DNA of 64,000 nucleotides from Paracoccaceae bacterium (GCA_020637675.1 JACKKD010000001.1:1054001-1118000), one strand, 5' to 3'. Shown: positions 52,246 through 60,763, numbered from the stretch's first letter. Notes: generated by a model from the letters alone, not told the origin. Numbers and translations: made by a program.

Positions 52246-53151
52246 TCAGCCCGTGCGCTCCTCCTTCATGAGGAGTGCCAGCGCTAGGACCGTCAGCGCC
52301 ACTCCTGCCATGACCAGCGCCGGCGGCGATGGCTGGCCCAGCGCGACCTCCCACAGGATCACCCAGGCCGGCACCAGATAGGTATATGCCATGACCTTCG
52401 ACGCCGGCAGGCGCAGCGTGGCGTATTGCAGGAGGACGAAGGTGACGGCCGAGGCGAAGACCGAGGTGTAGAGAAGCGTCACCCAGACGATCCCCGGCAG
52501 CGCGGTCCAGTCGGTCGCGCGGATCGCGCCCCAGCCCCAGAGGGTGGTGACGGCCGTCCCCGCGACGATCATGCCGAAGGTGAAGACCAGGGGATGTTCG
52601 CCGCGGTTCAGTTTCCGCACCATCGGGGTATAAAGCGCATGTGCCACGCAGCCGGCGAAATATACCGCCTCGCCCCGGCCCACGCGGAAGCCGAACATGG
52701 CCTGCCAGTCGGCCCGGAAGATGATCCAGAGCGCGCCGGCCGCGCCGATGGCCAGCGCAAGCGCGATCCGCGACGTCGTCACCTGCCGGAGGAGGAGGAA
52801 GCCGAACCCTGCCGAAAGGACCGGCGTCAGCGTGAAGACGGCCGCCGCCGAGACAGGGGCGGCGGTCTTCAGCCCCTCGAACATCAGGACGAAATATGCC
52901 GCGAAAAGACTGCCGAGCACGGCATAGCGCCAGGGCGCCCGCGCCGCCAGCCGCGGCAATCCCGTCGTCAGGAGCGCCGCCGCCCCGATGATCACGCCGG
53001 ACAGCAGGAAGCGCAGCGCGGTGAAGGCCACGGGCGAGACCGCGTTCGCCATCATCGCGCCCAGCGGGAAGGAGCCGGCGACGAGCATCGAGAAAAGCGC
53101 CATCGCCAGATGGCCGCGCAAGGGCGCCCCGTGGAGTCCGCCGCCGCGCAC
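52246..53151 (-). CDS. EamA/DMT superfamily transporter
   Basis: 301 aa, ten predicted helices as two EamA halves (AMALFSMLVAGSFPLGAMMA first, VFASAVTFVLLQYATLRLPASKVMAYTYLVPAWVILWEV in the second). Such proteins export amino acids or metabolites. The GTG at 53151 is chosen because it lies five bases after the LysR stop and includes the conserved lead-in before helix 1; the ATG at 53103 is an alternative. Operon with the LysR gene. Confidence 0.87.
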   Translation of the reverse strand: MRGGGLHGAPLRGHLAMALFSMLVAGSFPLGAMMANAVSPVAFTALRFLLSGVIIGAAALLTTGLPRLAARAPWRYAVLGSLFAAYFVLMFEGLKTAAPVSAAAVFTLTPVLSAGFGFLLLRQVTTSRIALALAIGAAGALWIIFRADWQAMFGFRVGRGEAVYFAGCVAHALYTPMVRKLNRGEHPLVFTFGMIVAGTAVTTLWGWGAIRATDWTALPGIVWVTLLYTSVFASAVTFVLLQYATLRLPASKVMAYTYLVPAWVILWEVALGQPSPPALVMAGVALTVLALALLMKEERTG

Positions 53152-53156
53152 CGGTC

Positions 53157-54038
53157 TCAGTCCATCCCGCAGCGCTTCGCGTCTTCCTTCACCGCCTTCA
53201 GAAAGAGCTGGATGCGCGGCGTGCGGTGCAGATCGACATGGGTGACGAGCCAGAGCGGGGTCTCCCATTCCGGGCGGTTCGGCATCGCCACGACCAGCCC
53301 CTCCTGCGCGCGCGCTTGCATGGCCGGCAGGAAGCCGATCGCCGCGCCGGCGCGGATCGCGTCGGCCGCCACGTTCGCCTCGTTGGTGCGGAAGGTGATC
53401 GCCTCCTCGGGCACACGCTCGGCCAGCCAGCGGTGGAAGGTTGCGCGGCTCTCCGGATCGGCCGGCCCGACGAAGCGGTGCCGGCCAAGGTCGTCCTCGC
53501 CCTCGGGCAAGCCATGGGCGGCGACATAGGCCGGACTCGCATAAAGCGCGACGCGGCGGGTGCAGAGCGGCTGGACGACATTGTCGGGGTCCTGCGGCCG
53601 GCCGCCGGCACGTATGGCGACATGCGCCTCGCCATATTCCAGCCGGAAGAGCCGCGGGTCGCTGAGGTAGCGGACCCGCAGCCCCGGATGCTCGGCCTGC
53701 AGCCGGACGAGCGCGGGCGTCACCAGTTCGGAAAGCCCCGGGATCGAGGTCACGACGAGTTCGCCGGAAATCTCGGTCGTGGTCCCGGTGATACGGGCGG
53801 CGAGATGGGCGAACTGGTCCTCGGTCGCCCGCGCCACCTTCAGAAGCTCCTGCCCCGCCTCGGTCGCCGTGTAGCCGCGCGGATGTCGCTGGAAAAGCTT
53901 TGCGCCGAGGCGGGCCTCGAGCGCGTCGATGTGGCGGATGACCGTGGCGTGGTGGACGCCCAGCACCTCCGCCGCGCCCGAGACGGTGCCGATGCGCGCC
54001 ACCTGATAGGCCGTCCGCACCTCGTCCCAGCTCTCCAT
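53157..54038 (-). CDS. LysR family transcriptional regulator
   Basis: 293 aa. HTH at ~1-65 (SWDEVRTAYQVARIGTVSGAAEVLGVHHATVIRHIDALE) and a two-lobed effector-binding domain (residues ~90-290). ATG at 54038 is preferred; the reading frame goes 11 codons further with no support. It overlaps almost directly with the transporter gene it may control; the pair is co-directional, which is unusual for LysR but not rare. Confidence 0.91.
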   Translation of the reverse strand: MESWDEVRTAYQVARIGTVSGAAEVLGVHHATVIRHIDALEARLGAKLFQRHPRGYTATEAGQELLKVARATEDQFAHLAARITGTTTEISGELVVTSIPGLSELVTPALVRLQAEHPGLRVRYLSDPRLFRLEYGEAHVAIRAGGRPQDPDNVVQPLCTRRVALYASPAYVAAHGLPEGEDDLGRHRFVGPADPESRATFHRWLAERVPEEAITFRTNEANVAADAIRAGAAIGFLPAMQARAQEGLVVAMPNRPEWETPLWLVTHVDLHRTPRIQLFLKAVKEDAKRCGMD

Positions 54039-54262
54039 CTGGCAACTCCTTGAAATCACGAAATAGATCACGAAACGATCACGAAGAAGTACTGTGCGCT
54101 CGTGAACACACCAGGGTGTAGATTGGCCGTTTTCCCGGATTGTTCAACACCTATCTCTTCCTTGCCAGCGCCGATGACGCTCCCTCGTATCGCCGCGACA
54201 CCGGCCACGCCGGTCTCCATCGAAACGCGGGCTGTGGCCCGCAGATACTGAAAGGACAGAAC

Positions 54263-54538
54263 ATGAAAACGAAACTCGCGCTTTCCGCCCTCGCCGTCGT
54301 GATCGCCGCCCCGGCCTTCGCCAGTTCCACCCAGCTCGAGCTTTCGGCCGGCGTTCCGGCGGGCGTCTACACCGTCGGCCAGGCTGGCGAGATCGCCTCG
54401 GCGGAAACCGCCGCCGACGCGCTGCGCCTGAAGAAGTTCTACGCCGCCCAGAACGCGGGCGAAGTTGCGCGCAGCGATTTCTCGGCCGATGCCGGCATGG
54501 GGACCATGCTGCGCCTCGGCGGGTCCGATCGCCGCTGA
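54263..54538 (+). CDS. Small secreted protein, unknown function
   Basis: 91 aa with a Sec signal peptide (LALSALAVVIAAPAFA, cleavage near residue 21). The mature 70 residues are Ala/Gly/Ser-rich without Cys. GAAAGGACAG precedes the ATG, and a terminator follows. I do not recognise the family; no function offered. Confidence 0.7.
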   Translation: MKTKLALSALAVVIAAPAFASSTQLELSAGVPAGVYTVGQAGEIASAETAADALRLKKFYAAQNAGEVARSDFSADAGMGTMLRLGGSDRR

Positions 54539-54562
54539 ACGGCAGCAGTCACCTCATACGGC

Positions 54563-54596
54563 AAGGGCACGCGGTCATCCGCGTGCCCTTTCCTTT
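54563..54596 (+). terminator. Intrinsic terminator after the small secreted protein gene
   Basis: Stem AAGGGCACGCG / CGCGTGCCCTT with a short loop, then TTCCTTTT. Confidence 0.9.
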
Positions 54597-54649
54597 TCGC
54601 AACGGGGCGTATCCGCACCCCGGACCGTTCCGCAACCCGGGCCTTTTCC

Positions 54650-54678
54650 TTGACACCGCGCGGCAAGGCGCGTAAGGC
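54650..54678 (+). promoter_or_regulatory. Putative promoter of ffh
   Basis: TTGACA followed 17 bp later by TAAGGC, about 155 bp before the ffh start. A second hairpin (TCCCCGG / CCGGGGA) lies at about 54712-54730 in the leader. I looked for an SRP RNA gene in this gap and found none. Confidence 0.5.
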
Positions 54679-54833
54679 GCGGCCAATCCGGCAGCCCGAA
54701 AGAGCTTCCGGTCCCCGGCCAGACCGGGGATCGCCATCCGTCAGCGCGTCGCGCCCACGGGTGCGTTTTGCGTTTGGCGCCCCCCGTGACTATCTCGGGG
54801 ACGCAAGGATGAACCGGCCAAGGAGGGCCCGCG

Positions 54834-56369
54834 ATGTTCGAGAACCTGTCAGAACGCCTCGGTAGCGTCTTCGACCGGCTGACGAAGCAGGGCGCGCTTT
54901 CGGCCGAGGACGTGAAGACGGCGCTCCGCGAGGTCCGCGTGGCGCTTCTGGAGGCCGACGTCTCCTTGCCCGTCGCGCGCGACTTCGTGAAGGCGGTCGA
55001 GGCGAAGGCCACCGGCGCGGCGGTGACAAAATCGGTCACCCCCGGCCAGCAGGTGGTCAAGATCGTCCACGACGCGCTCGTGGACGTGCTGCGGGGCGCC
55101 GAAGACCCGGGGGCTCTCAAGATCGACAACCCGCCGGCGCCGATCCTGATGGTGGGCCTTCAGGGCTCGGGCAAGACGACGACGACGGCGAAACTCGCCA
55201 GGAGGCTCAAGGACCGCGAGAAGAAGCGCGTGCTCATGGCCTCCCTCGACACCAACCGCCCGGCGGCGATGGAGCAACTCGCGATCCTCGGCCAGCAGAT
55301 CGGCGTGGACACCCTGTCCATCGTGAAGGGCGAGACGGCCGTCCAGATCGCGAAGCGCGCCAAGCAGCAGGCGACATTGGGCGGCTACGACGTCTACATG
55401 CTCGACACCGCCGGGCGGCTGCACATCGACGAAGTGCTGATGGACGAGGTGCAGGCCGTGCGCGACGTCGCCAGGCCGCGCGAGACGCTTCTGGTGGTTG
55501 ACGGCCTCACCGGTCAGGACGCCGTGAACGTCGCAACCGAGTTCGACGGCAAGGTCGGCATCACCGGCGTCGTCCTGACGCGGATGGACGGCGACGGTCG
55601 CGGCGGCGCGGCGCTTTCCATGCGCGCGGTCACCGGCAAGCCGATCCGCTTCGTCGGCCTCGGCGAGAAGATGGACGCGCTCGAGACCTTCGAGCCGGAG
55701 CGTGTCGCGGGCCGCATCCTCGGGATGGGCGACATCGTCGCCCTCGTCGAAAGGGCGCAACAGACGCTGGAGGCCGAGCAGGCCGAGCGGATGATGAAGC
55801 GCTTCCAGAAGGGCCTCTTCAACATGAACGACCTCAAGGGGCAGCTCGACCAGATGCTGAAGATGGGCGGCATGCAGGGAATCATGGGGATGATGCCCGG
55901 CATGGGGAAGCTCTCCAGACAGATGGACGAGGCCGGCTTCGACGACAGTGTTCTCCGCCGCCAGATCGCGCTCATCAACTCGATGACGAAGAAGGAACGC
56001 GCCAACCCCGACCTGCTGCAAGCCTCCCGCAAGAAGCGGATCGCGGCGGGCGCGGGGCTCGACGTGGCCGAACTGAACAAGCTTCTGAAGATGCACCGCC
56101 AGATGGCGGACATGATGAAGAAGATGGGCAAGGGCGGGATGCTGAAGCAGGCCATGAAGGGGATGTTCGGCAAGGGCGGAATGCCCGACCCCTCGAAGAT
56201 GAGCCCCGAGGAACTCGATGCGATGGCCAAGGGCGTGCAGGAGGGCATGGCGGGCGGCAAGCTGCCGGGCGGCCTTGGCGGCATGGGCGGCGGTCTTCCC
56301 GGTGGCCTCGGCGGGATGAAGCTGCCGGCCGGGCTTTCCGGGCTTGGCGGCATGGGTCGGAAGAAGTGA
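54834..56369 (+). CDS. ffh: Signal recognition particle protein
   Basis: 511 aa. N domain (~1-100), G domain with GLQGSGKTT (108-116), DTNRPAAMEQLA, DTAGRLHID and TRMDGDGRGGAALS, and an M domain rich in Met and Gly (KMGGMQGIMGMMPGMGK). It binds 4.5S RNA and delivers nascent membrane proteins to FtsY. GGAGGG precedes the ATG. The long Gly/Met tail is a little above average length. The first of three GNAT genes overlaps its stop. Confidence 0.97.
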   Translation: MFENLSERLGSVFDRLTKQGALSAEDVKTALREVRVALLEADVSLPVARDFVKAVEAKATGAAVTKSVTPGQQVVKIVHDALVDVLRGAEDPGALKIDNPPAPILMVGLQGSGKTTTTAKLARRLKDREKKRVLMASLDTNRPAAMEQLAILGQQIGVDTLSIVKGETAVQIAKRAKQQATLGGYDVYMLDTAGRLHIDEVLMDEVQAVRDVARPRETLLVVDGLTGQDAVNVATEFDGKVGITGVVLTRMDGDGRGGAALSMRAVTGKPIRFVGLGEKMDALETFEPERVAGRILGMGDIVALVERAQQTLEAEQAERMMKRFQKGLFNMNDLKGQLDQMLKMGGMQGIMGMMPGMGKLSRQMDEAGFDDSVLRRQIALINSMTKKERANPDLLQASRKKRIAAGAGLDVAELNKLLKMHRQMADMMKKMGKGGMLKQAMKGMFGKGGMPDPSKMSPEELDAMAKGVQEGMAGGKLPGGLGGMGGGLPGGLGGMKLPAGLSGLGGMGRKK

Positions 56370-56875
56370 TCGCCCCCACGCTCCATACGGCGCGGCTGAC
56401 GCTCCGCATGCCGAAGCTCGCGGACTTCGAGCATTGGGCGGCCTTCTTCGCCTCCGACCGATCGCGGTTCGAACGCGGGCCGATGGGCCGGGTGGAGGGG
56501 TATCGCGCCTGGGCAGCCGATGTGGCGCTCTGGCCGCTGCGCGGATACGGCGCCTTCGGCCTCGATGACCGGGCCACCGGTGCCTATGTCGGCGAGGTCG
56601 GCATCTACCAGCCCGAAGGTTTCCCCGAGGCGGAACTCGGCTGGTTCGTCATCCCCGAAGCCGAAGGCAAGGGCTACGCGGCCGAGGCCGCCCGCGCCGT
56701 CATCGACTGGGTGCGTGCGACCTTCGGCTGGGGCCGGCTCGTCTCCATCATCGACCCCGCGAACGCGCGTTCGCTCGCGCTCGGCCTGCGCATCGGCGGC
56801 GTGATCGACCCGACGCTTCCCGGCGTGGACCCGGGCGACGTGGTGATCCGCCATGACCTCGGGGGGCGCGGATGA
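56366..56875 (+). CDS. GNAT N-acetyltransferase, tandem copy 1
   Basis: 169 aa, RimJ/RimL-type. Starts with the TLHTARLTLRMPKLADFE box; GWFVIPEAEGKGYAAEAARAVIDWV is the acetyl-CoA-binding motif A, and DPANARSLALGLRIGG follows. GTG start overlaps the ffh stop by four bases (GTGA), so it is translated with ffh. One of three related genes in a row; the substrate is unknown. Confidence 0.87.
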   Translation: MIAPTLHTARLTLRMPKLADFEHWAAFFASDRSRFERGPMGRVEGYRAWAADVALWPLRGYGAFGLDDRATGAYVGEVGIYQPEGFPEAELGWFVIPEAEGKGYAAEAARAVIDWVRATFGWGRLVSIIDPANARSLALGLRIGGVIDPTLPGVDPGDVVIRHDLGGRG

Positions 56876-57399
56876 GGTTCCGTTCCGGCGCGCCCACGCT
56901 CTACAGTGACCGCCTGACCCTCGGTCCGGTCCGCGATGACCATGCCGATGCCTTCATGGACTTCTGCACCACCGACGCCGCGCGCTTTATCGGCGGACCG
57001 ACCGACCGCGAGGATGCCTGGGTCGGCGTCGCCATGCAGGCCGGGCAGTGGACGCTGCGAGGTTACGGCACGTTCTGGGTAAGCGAGACGGCGACCGGCA
57101 CGCCGGTTGGACGGGTCGGCATCTTCCACCCCGGCTGGCGCAGCGAACCGGAGCTAAGCTGGGTGATCTACCCCGCTTTCCAGCACCGCGGCTACGCGAC
57201 CGAAGCCGCGGAAGCCGTGCGCGACTGGGCCTACGACACGCTGGGTTTCGGCCCGCTGATGAGCCTGATCGACCCGGCCAACACGGCCTCCGAACGCGTG
57301 GCCGATCGGCTTGGCGCGCGCAACGAGGGGCCTCACCGGACGGATGTGCCAAAGGTCGTGAACCGCTGGCGCCACCCGGGACGGGAGGTCCGCGCATGA
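56872..57399 (+). CDS. GNAT N-acetyltransferase, tandem copy 2
   Basis: 175 aa, same subfamily. TLYSDRLTLGPVRDDHADAF, then WVIYPAFQHRGYATEAAEAVRDWAYDTLG (motif A) and DPANTASERVADRLGA. ATG overlaps the preceding stop (ATGA). Diverged from copy 1, so duplication is not recent. Confidence 0.87.
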   Translation: MRFRSGAPTLYSDRLTLGPVRDDHADAFMDFCTTDAARFIGGPTDREDAWVGVAMQAGQWTLRGYGTFWVSETATGTPVGRVGIFHPGWRSEPELSWVIYPAFQHRGYATEAAEAVRDWAYDTLGFGPLMSLIDPANTASERVADRLGARNEGPHRTDVPKVVNRWRHPGREVRA

Positions 57400-57971
57400 T
57401 GCACGCGTGGGAACGGCCATCCACCGGTGCCGCGGCAGCTCAGGCCGGGGCGATGTCCGATCTCGTGCCCGTGCTTGGCACCGAACGGCTCGTCCTGCGC
57501 GCGCCCCTGATCGGGGATTTTCAGCCCTATGCCGGCATCTTCATGTCGGGCCGCGCGGCCGGCCTCGGCGGGCCCTTCGACCGCGAGGGGGCATGGAACG
57601 ATTTCTGCGAGGCCGTCGCGGGCTGGATGCTGCGTGGCATGGGCCTCTGGACCATCATCGAGCGCGAGGGCGGGGTGGTGCTCGGCTTCGGCTACCTCTG
57701 GCAGGAATACGGCGACCCGGAGCCGGAGATCGGCTGGGTTCTGACCGAGGCGGCGGAAGGCAAGGGCTACGCGCGGGAAGCGGCGGAAGCGATCCGCGCC
57801 CATGCCTTCGACACGCTCGGCATGGCGACAGTGGTCAGTTACGTCGACCACGACAACGGCCGCTCCATCGCGCTCGCCGAACGGCTGGGCGCGGTGCGCG
57901 ATCCCGGGGCGGAGGCCGCGATGGCGGACCCCGTCCGCGTCTACCGTCACCGCCCGGAGGGCCGCGCATGA
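57396..57971 (+). CDS. GNAT N-acetyltransferase, tandem copy 3
   Basis: 191 aa. The GNAT core begins at ~residue 21 (VPVLGTERLVLRAP), with GWVLTEAAEGKGYAREAAEAIRAHAF as motif A and DHDNGRSIALAERLGA. ATG overlaps the previous stop (ATGA); a second ATG is the next codon. Its stop overlaps the start of a 47-codon open frame. Confidence 0.87.
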   Translation: MMHAWERPSTGAAAAQAGAMSDLVPVLGTERLVLRAPLIGDFQPYAGIFMSGRAAGLGGPFDREGAWNDFCEAVAGWMLRGMGLWTIIEREGGVVLGFGYLWQEYGDPEPEIGWVLTEAAEGKGYAREAAEAIRAHAFDTLGMATVVSYVDHDNGRSIALAERLGAVRDPGAEAAMADPVRVYRHRPEGRA

Positions 57972-58111
57972 CCCTGCCGCTTCGCCGTTGCCAGAATACC
58001 CGGTGCAAGGTTGCTGCCCCGCGCGTGCTGTCGGGACGGAAGACCGACGCGAAACCGACGCAGGCAAGGCCGGAAGCCGACGCCCGGAACCGCAAGAGGA
58101 GAGCCGAATGA
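57968..58111 (+). CDS. Possible small basic protein between GNAT copy 3 and chorismate mutase
   Basis: 47 aa, very basic (many Arg/Lys), with two Cys near the start (RRCQNTRCKV). Overlaps the stop of the GNAT gene and the start of chorismate mutase by four bases (ATGA) on both sides. That pattern supports translation, but a short basic frame in GC-rich DNA could also be chance. Confidence 0.4.
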   Translation: MTLPLRRCQNTRCKVAAPRVLSGRKTDAKPTQARPEADARNRKRRAE

Positions 58112-58404
58112 CCGACGCCACCGCCCGCGCCGCGGCGCTTCTCAAGGAACACCGCGAGTCGATTGACCGGCTTGACGCGATCCTCGTCTACACGCTCGCC
58201 GAACGCTTCAAGCACACCCAGTCGGTGGGCCGGCTGAAGGCGACGCACGACCTGCCGCCCTCCGACCCGGTGCGCGAGGCAGAGCAGATCGCAAGGCTGG
58301 AAAGGCTGGCCGAGGAAGCCGACCTCGATCCGGAATTTGCCAGGAAATTCCTGAACTTCGTCATCAGCGAAGTGATCAGGCACCACGAGAGACTACAGAA
58401 GTAA
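58108..58404 (+). CDS. Chorismate mutase, AroQ type
   Basis: 98 aa, all-helical. ESIDRLDAILVYTLAERFKHTQSVGRLKA is helix 1 with the active-site Arg; helix 3 ends with FVISEVIRHHERLQK. It turns chorismate into prephenate in the Phe/Tyr pathway. ATG overlaps the preceding small frame. Immediately upstream of rpsP, an arrangement seen in Rhodobacterales. Confidence 0.92.
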   Translation: MTDATARAAALLKEHRESIDRLDAILVYTLAERFKHTQSVGRLKATHDLPPSDPVREAEQIARLERLAEEADLDPEFARKFLNFVISEVIRHHERLQK

Positions 58405-58457
58405 CCGAAGGATAGCAGGCACCCGCCTGTTCAAGAGCCAGCGATAGGAGAACTGAC

Positions 58458-58820
58458 ATGGCTATGAAGATCCGCCTCGCCCGCGGGGGCTCCAAGAAGC
58501 GCCCCTACTACTCGATCGTCGCCGCCGACTCGCGGATGCCCCGCGACGGCCGCTTCATCGAGAAGCTCGGCACCTACAACCCGCTTCTCCCGAAGGACAG
58601 CGAGGACCGCGTGAAGATGAACATGGAGCGCGTCCAGCACTGGCTGGCCCAGGGCGCCCAGCCGACCGACCGCATCGCGCGGATGCTGGAAGCCGCTGGC
58701 GTGCGGGAGAAGGCGACCCGCGCCAACATGAAGAAGGCCGAGCCGGGCGACAAGGCGAAGAAGCGCGCCGAGGAGAAGGCCGCGAAATCCGCCAAGGCCG
58801 AGGAAGCGGCGGCCGAGTAA
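58458..58820 (+). CDS. rpsP: 30S ribosomal protein S16
   Basis: 120 aa. MKIRLARGGSKKRPYYSIVA is diagnostic of bS16. The C-terminal ~40 residues are an Ala/Lys/Glu-rich extension (KKAEPGDKAKKRAEEKAAKS) typical of alphaproteobacterial S16. AGGAGAAC lies upstream. Confidence 0.98.
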   Translation: MAMKIRLARGGSKKRPYYSIVAADSRMPRDGRFIEKLGTYNPLLPKDSEDRVKMNMERVQHWLAQGAQPTDRIARMLEAAGVREKATRANMKKAEPGDKAKKRAEEKAAKSAKAEEAAAE

Positions 58821-58829
58821 GGCATCGCC

Positions 58830-58982
58830 ATGCTGGTGGGCTTCCTCCTGCGCCGGACCGTGACCCTCGCGCTCTGCGCGGGGTCGTTCTGGCTCGGGCT
58901 GAAGGCGGAGCGGATGGTAGAGCCTGGTCCGGCGGTCGCACCCGCGGCCGCCCGATGCCCGGAGATTCCCGATGGCACCTGA
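58830..58982 (+). CDS. Small membrane protein between rpsP and rimM
   Basis: 50 aa, short enough to be missed. Hydrophobic helix ~4-23 (GFLLRRTVTLALCAGSFWLG) then a Pro/Ala-rich tail ending CPEIPDGT. It starts 9 bp after rpsP and overlaps the rimM start by 11 bases, which supports co-translation. I recall short frames at this spot in other Rhodobacterales but cannot verify it. Confidence 0.55.
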   Translation: MLVGFLLRRTVTLALCAGSFWLGLKAERMVEPGPAVAPAAARCPEIPDGT

Positions 58983-59481
58983 CCGGATCTGTGTCGGTGC
59001 CATCTCGGGTGCCTTCGGCGTCGGGGGCGAGGTGCGGCTCAAGAGCTTCTGCGCCCAGCCGGAGGCCATCGCCGCCTACGCGCCGCTTTACACCGAGGAC
59101 GGCGCGCGCAGCTTCGGCGTGAGGATCACCCGCGCCATTCCGGGCGGGCTTGCCGCGCGGCTGTCCGGCATCACGACGAAGGAGGAGGCCGACGCGCTCC
59201 GCGGCACCTCGCTTTTTGCCGATCGCGAAAGGCTGCCGAGCCTTCCGGACGACGAATTCTACCACGCCGACCTGATCGGGCTTCCGGTCTTCGACACCGG
59301 CGGCGCCCAGCTTGGCACCGTACGGGCGATCTACAACCACGGCGCGGGCGACATCCTGGAGATCTTCGCGCCGGGACGCAGGACAGCACTCCTTCTCCCG
59401 TTCACGAAGGCGGTGGTCCCGACCGTGGACCTGACCGCCGGCCGCATCGTCGCCGACCCGCCGGAGGAGACGGGCGAATGA
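58972..59481 (+). CDS. rimM: 16S rRNA processing protein RimM
   Basis: 169 aa. N-terminal domain starts DRICVGAISGAFGVGGEVRLKSF; C-terminal PRC-barrel contains FYHADLIGLPVFDTGGAQLGTV and GRRTALLLPFTKAVVPTVDL. Helps mature the 30S head near S19. ATG is inside the preceding small frame; the stop overlaps trmD (ATGA). Confidence 0.97.
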   Translation: MAPDRICVGAISGAFGVGGEVRLKSFCAQPEAIAAYAPLYTEDGARSFGVRITRAIPGGLAARLSGITTKEEADALRGTSLFADRERLPSLPDDEFYHADLIGLPVFDTGGAQLGTVRAIYNHGAGDILEIFAPGRRTALLLPFTKAVVPTVDLTAGRIVADPPEETGE

Positions 59482-60287
59482 CCGGCGCCAAACCCAAGTC
59501 CCACGGGCGGCTTTCCATTTCCGCCTCGCCCCGCCCGCGCGACCTGATGGCGCCGCAGCGGGTCAAGGGCGCCTGGGCGGCGCGGATCGTCACGCTTTTC
59601 CCCGAGGCCTTCCCCGGGACGCTCGGCCTTTCCCTGACCGGCAAGGCGCTGGCCGAGGGGCTCTGGGCGCTTCAGACCATCGACCTTCGCCCCTTCGGGA
59701 TCGGCAGGCATCGCAACGTGGACGATACCCCGGCGGGCGGCGGTGCCGGCATGGTGCTGCGGGCCGACGTGGTCGCCAAGGCGCTCGACGAGGCCGCCAT
59801 CGGCACGCCCCCCGACCGCGCCCTCTGGCCGGTCGTCTACCTTTCCCCGCGGGGAAAGCCCTTCGACCAGGCCACCGCCCGAGGCTGGGCCGGGGCGGAG
59901 GGGATCACCCTGCTCTGCGGCCGGTTCGAGGGCGTGGACCAGCGGGTGCTGGACCACTACGCGGTCGAGGAGGTCAGCCTCGGGGACTTCGTGATGACGG
60001 GGGGAGAGATCGCCGCGCAGGCGATGATCGACGCGGTGGTGCGGCTGCTGCCGGGGGTGCTGGGGAACGCCAGTTCCACCGAAGAGGAAAGCCATTCCCA
60101 CGGATTGCTGGAACATCCGCAGTACACGCGGCCGGCCGTCTGGGAGGGGCGCGAGATTCCTGCCGTCCTCACCTCGGGCAACCACGCCGAGGTGGAGAGA
60201 TGGCGACGGTCGGAAGCGGAACGTCTGACGCGGGAGAGGCGCCCGGATTTGTGGGCGGTGCACCTGCGCCAGCGGTACGAAAACTAG
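59478..60287 (+). CDS. trmD: tRNA (guanine-N1-)-methyltransferase
   Basis: 269 aa. Methylates G37 of tRNAs. SPOUT knot segments visible: RIVTLFPEAFPG, DDTPAGGGAGMVLRADVV, LLCGRFEGVDQRV, SLGDFVMTGGEIAA. An N-terminal extension of about 31 residues precedes the usual start region; the overlap with the rimM stop (ATGA) supports this start, while an ATG at codon 24 is an alternative. Confidence 0.96.
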   Translation: MTGAKPKSHGRLSISASPRPRDLMAPQRVKGAWAARIVTLFPEAFPGTLGLSLTGKALAEGLWALQTIDLRPFGIGRHRNVDDTPAGGGAGMVLRADVVAKALDEAAIGTPPDRALWPVVYLSPRGKPFDQATARGWAGAEGITLLCGRFEGVDQRVLDHYAVEEVSLGDFVMTGGEIAAQAMIDAVVRLLPGVLGNASSTEEESHSHGLLEHPQYTRPAVWEGREIPAVLTSGNHAEVERWRRSEAERLTRERRPDLWAVHLRQRYEN

Positions 60288-60298
60288 AGAGTGCGCTG

Positions 60299-60694
60299 AT
60301 GATCGATACACAGGAGATGTTAAAGGTAACGTTCCGCCTGCTTGCCGATTTCACGCCGGAAGAAGGTAACAAAACCGAGATTTGCGGATTTAGCCGCGAC
60401 GAAGTTCCTTTGTATTTGATGATGTCAGAACTCGCGCGATGTGTTGTCACCTTGCTCGAAGACGACAGAATCCCCGAGCTTCAAGAAGTGGCTGCGACGC
60501 TTGAACGCTGGATTGTTGACGGAGATGAGGACGTCCGTAAGGCTGCCATAGTCGGTTTGATTGAGGACGTTCAGAACGCGAACCTACATCGCACAACGTC
60601 ACCAGAGCAATTTGCTCACTTTCTTTATCCCACCAGCCTTACATGGTGGGACAAGGTCAACAAGTTCTGGGCTGAGGGCCAGCTGCTCGACTAG
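60299..60694 (+). CDS. Low-GC small acidic protein between trmD and rplS
   Basis: 131 aa, soluble, all-helical in look. SELARCVVTLLEDDRIPELQEVAATLERWIVDGDEDVRKAAIVGLIEDVQN reads like a small immunity-type or regulator family; from memory it recalls DUF7674, unverified. The base composition is clearly lower in GC than trmD and rplS. No signal peptide. 11 bp after trmD. A separate promoter drives rplS downstream. It looks acquired. Confidence 0.65.
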   Translation: MIDTQEMLKVTFRLLADFTPEEGNKTEICGFSRDEVPLYLMMSELARCVVTLLEDDRIPELQEVAATLERWIVDGDEDVRKAAIVGLIEDVQNANLHRTTSPEQFAHFLYPTSLTWWDKVNKFWAEGQLLD

Positions 60695-60734
60695 GCGAAC
60701 CGCTTTTCGGGAATTCCCTGCAAGTTCAGGGTGC

Positions 60735-60763
60735 TTGACGGCCCCGCACCTTCCCCCTATACC
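60735..60763 (+). promoter_or_regulatory. Putative promoter of rplS-rpmE
   Basis: TTGACG and TATACC separated by exactly 17 bp, giving a leader of about 200 bases before the rplS ATG. The promoter separates rplS from trmD and the inserted gene. Confidence 0.65.

Noticed and set aside
54539..54833. Possible SRP (4.5S) RNA gene upstream of ffh
   Set aside because: The conserved GNAR tetraloop and asymmetric loop region of SRP RNA was not found; only a promoter and small hairpins.
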